Assembly (NCBI GenBank): GCA_050250795.1
Contig: JBFWNZ010000211.1
Span: 1 to 6,827 of the forward strand
Direction: 5' to 3'
Length of the DNA stretch: 6,827 nt
DNA from: JBFWNZ01 sp050250795
Lineage (GTDB): Bacteria > Pseudomonadota > Alphaproteobacteria > UBA8366
The notes below the pieces were generated by a model. That model saw only the letters and a list, made by a program, of their open reading frames with translations, was not told where the DNA came from and made no database searches. A program made the position numbers and the translations under genes. Of the stretch, positions 5,099 through 6,827 are shown piece after piece; within the stretch, counting starts at the first letter, position 1; each line of letters starts with the position of its first letter.

Positions 5099-6827
5099 AT
5101 GTACGATCTCGTGATCCGCAATGCGCGCATCGCCGACGGCACCGGCCGTCCGGTCTTTACCGGCGATGTCGCGATCCAGGGCGACCGCATCGCCGCGGTG
5201 GGCGGCAAGCTTGGGCCCGCCCGGCGCGACATCGCCGCCGATGGCCGCCTTCTGGCACCCGGCTGGATCGACGTCCACACCCATTACGACGGCCAGGCGA
5301 CCTGGGACCCGTTGCTCGGCCCCTCCTGCTGGCATGGCGTCACGACCATCGTTATGGGCAATTGCGGCGTCGGCTTCGCGCCGGTGCGGCCCGCCGACCA
5401 CGACAAGCTGATCGAGATGATGGAGGGGGTGGAGGACATTCCCGGCACGGCCCTGCATGAGGGTCTGACCTGGGGCTGGGAGTCCTTCCCCGAATATCTC
5501 GACAAACTCGACGGCATGCCGCATGCGGTCGATATCGGCGTGCAGGTGCCGCACAACCCGGTCCGGTCCTATGTCATGGGCGACCGCGCCTCCTCCGATA
5601 CCGAGGCCGCGACGCCGGACGAGATCGCCCAGATGCAGCGCATCGTCCTCGATGGCCTGAAGGCCGGTGCGCTGGGCGTCACCACCTCGCGCACCAAGTT
5701 CCACCGCACCAGCAAGGGCGAGCATGTGCCCAGCCGCTTCGCCGCCGAGCAGGAGCTGTTCGCGCTGGCCGGGGCGCTGCGCCAGCACGGCCAGGGCGTC
5801 TACGGCATGCTGTGCGACTTCGACGACCCGGAGGCCGAGGTCGCGATGATCCGCCAGCTTTCGGTCGCGGCCGGCAAGCCGGTCTACTATCTGCTGGTCC
5901 AGATGGACCATGTGCCCGACACCTGGTCGCGGGTGCTGTCGATGTCCGCCCCCGGCGCCGACGGCGCGGTGCTGATCCCGCAGGTGTCGTCGCGGCCGGT
6001 CGGCTTCCTGCTCAGCCTGGAGGCGACGCTGCACCCCTTCATCTCGCGCAAGGCCTACAAGGCGATCGCGCATCTGCCGCTGGCCGAGCGGCTGCAGGCG
6101 ATGCGCAACCCGGACATCCGGGCACAGATCCTGGCGGAGAAGCGCGAGCATCGCTCGCCGCTGCTGAAGGAAGTGACGCAGACCGGCTTCCACAAGATGT
6201 TCCGGCTGGGCGATCCGCCGAACTATGAGCCGGCGCCCGAGGACAGCGTGCAGGCCATCGCCGACCGCGAGGGCCGCTCGGCCCAGGAGGTGGCCTACGA
6301 CATCCTGCTGGAGCGCGAGGGCAAGGAATTCCTGTGCATGTTCTTCACCAACTACCTGCACAAGGACCATGAGGTGACGCTCCAGATGATGGAGCATGAG
6401 GGCGCGGTGCTGGGCGTGGGGGACGGCGGCGCCCATTGCGGCCTGATCTGCGACGCCAGCATGCCGACATTCCTGCTCACCCATTGGGTGCGCGACCGCA
6501 GCCGCGGGCGCCGGGTGCCGCTGGAATGGGCGGTGAAACGTCACACGCTGGACAATGCGCGGCTGTTCGGCCTGCACGACCGCGGCGCGATCGCGCCGGG
6601 GATGAAGGCCGACCTCAACCTGATCGACGATTTGAACCTGCGCCTCCACCCGCCGCAGATGGTCTACGACCTGCCGGCGGGCGGGCGGCGGCTGATCCAG
6701 CGCGTGGACGGCTATGCCGCAACCATCCTGTCCGGCCAAGTGACCTTCGAGGAGAGCGAAGGCACCGGCAGCATGCCCGGCCGCCTGATCCGCGGCCCGC
6801 AGGCTGGACCAACCGGGGGGCCGAAGG
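5099..6827 (+). CDS. N-acyl-D-amino-acid deacylase-like amidohydrolase, 3' end outside window
   Basis: The frame is open from ATG 5099 to the window end (576 residues, no stop). It belongs to the amidohydrolase superfamily, D-aminoacylase group, whose members hydrolyse N-acyl-D-amino acids or related amides with a bound metal. The N-terminal beta-sandwich part (MYDLVIRNARIADGTG) leads into APGWIDVHTHYDGQ with metal ligands His60 and His62, then VTTIVMGNCGVGFAP with the ligand Cys89. GVGDGGAHCG carries the catalytic Asp442. The C-terminal HTLDNARLFGLHDRG and GAIAPGMKADLNLID (496-510) are typical of the family. The positions of the two other metal-ligand histidines of D-aminoacylase appear to be Leu238 and Leu266. 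MPGRLIRG (559-566) resembles the usual family C-terminus, so few residues are probably missing. It has no signal peptide and is likely cytosolic. The true substrate is uncertain, and the name should be read as family level only. Confidence 0.88.
   Translation, partial: MYDLVIRNARIADGTGRPVFTGDVAIQGDRIAAVGGKLGPARRDIAADGRLLAPGWIDVHTHYDGQATWDPLLGPSCWHGVTTIVMGNCGVGFAPVRPADHDKLIEMMEGVEDIPGTALHEGLTWGWESFPEYLDKLDGMPHAVDIGVQVPHNPVRSYVMGDRASSDTEAATPDEIAQMQRIVLDGLKAGALGVTTSRTKFHRTSKGEHVPSRFAAEQELFALAGALRQHGQGVYGMLCDFDDPEAEVAMIRQLSVAAGKPVYYLLVQMDHVPDTWSRVLSMSAPGADGAVLIPQVSSRPVGFLLSLEATLHPFISRKAYKAIAHLPLAERLQAMRNPDIRAQILAEKREHRSPLLKEVTQTGFHKMFRLGDPPNYEPAPEDSVQAIADREGRSAQEVAYDILLEREGKEFLCMFFTNYLHKDHEVTLQMMEHEGAVLGVGDGGAHCGLICDASMPTFLLTHWVRDRSRGRRVPLEWAVKRHTLDNARLFGLHDRGAIAPGMKADLNLIDDLNLRLHPPQMVYDLPAGGRRLIQRVDGYAATILSGQVTFEESEGTGSMPGRLIRGPQAGPTGGPK

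Noticed and set aside
4862..6739. Open - frame of 625 codons
   Set aside because: It lies wholly antisense to the amidohydrolase gene and the divergent spacer, with a His/Arg-rich product. The + frame has clear family motifs and a good ribosome binding site.

Overview
The window is GC-rich (roughly two thirds G+C by eye), densely coded bacterial DNA. Gene content and protein style suggest an alphaproteobacterium, perhaps of the Rhodospirillales; this placement is an inference from sequence style and was not tested by search. No mobile element, CRISPR array, tRNA or rRNA gene was seen.

Left part (1-2343, + strand): the distal end of a SUF iron-sulfur cluster assembly operon. It holds sufS (5' end outside the window), sufU, a sufT-like MIP18/DUF59 gene and a sufA/IscA-type carrier. 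They are packed with a 1-bp overlap and gaps of 7 and 11 bp, so they are almost certainly co-transcribed. SufS mobilises sulfur from cysteine, SufU accepts it, SufT helps maturation, and the A-type protein carries or delivers clusters. The scaffold genes sufB, sufC and sufD would be expected upstream, outside the window.

Spacer 2344-2523: a non-coding spacer with two copies of a 16-nt sequence. The first sits in a short GC hairpin that may end the suf transcript. The second is part of a REP-like palindrome.

Right part (2524-6827): three metabolic genes unrelated to SUF. A beta-decarboxylating dehydrogenase of the isocitrate/isopropylmalate family (+) converges tail to tail on a family III (CaiB/BaiF) CoA transferase (-), with only 2 bp between the stop codons. 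That junction lies in a long imperfect inverted repeat of about 20 pairs that could act on both transcripts. The CoA transferase is divergent from an N-acyl-D-amino-acid-deacylase-like amidohydrolase (+), which runs off the right edge apparently close to its natural end. The 233-bp divergent spacer holds several dyads, including a perfect 8-2-8 dyad just before the amidohydrolase ribosome binding site.

The three right-hand genes may belong to peripheral catabolism of an acyl or hydroxy-dicarboxylic compound, but the substrate cannot be read from the sequence. Nothing here is clearly a new system. The most unusual points are the loss of two expected metal-ligand histidines in the amidohydrolase, a Tyr-to-Phe change at the catalytic tyrosine position of the dehydrogenase, and the hairpin at the convergent junction.
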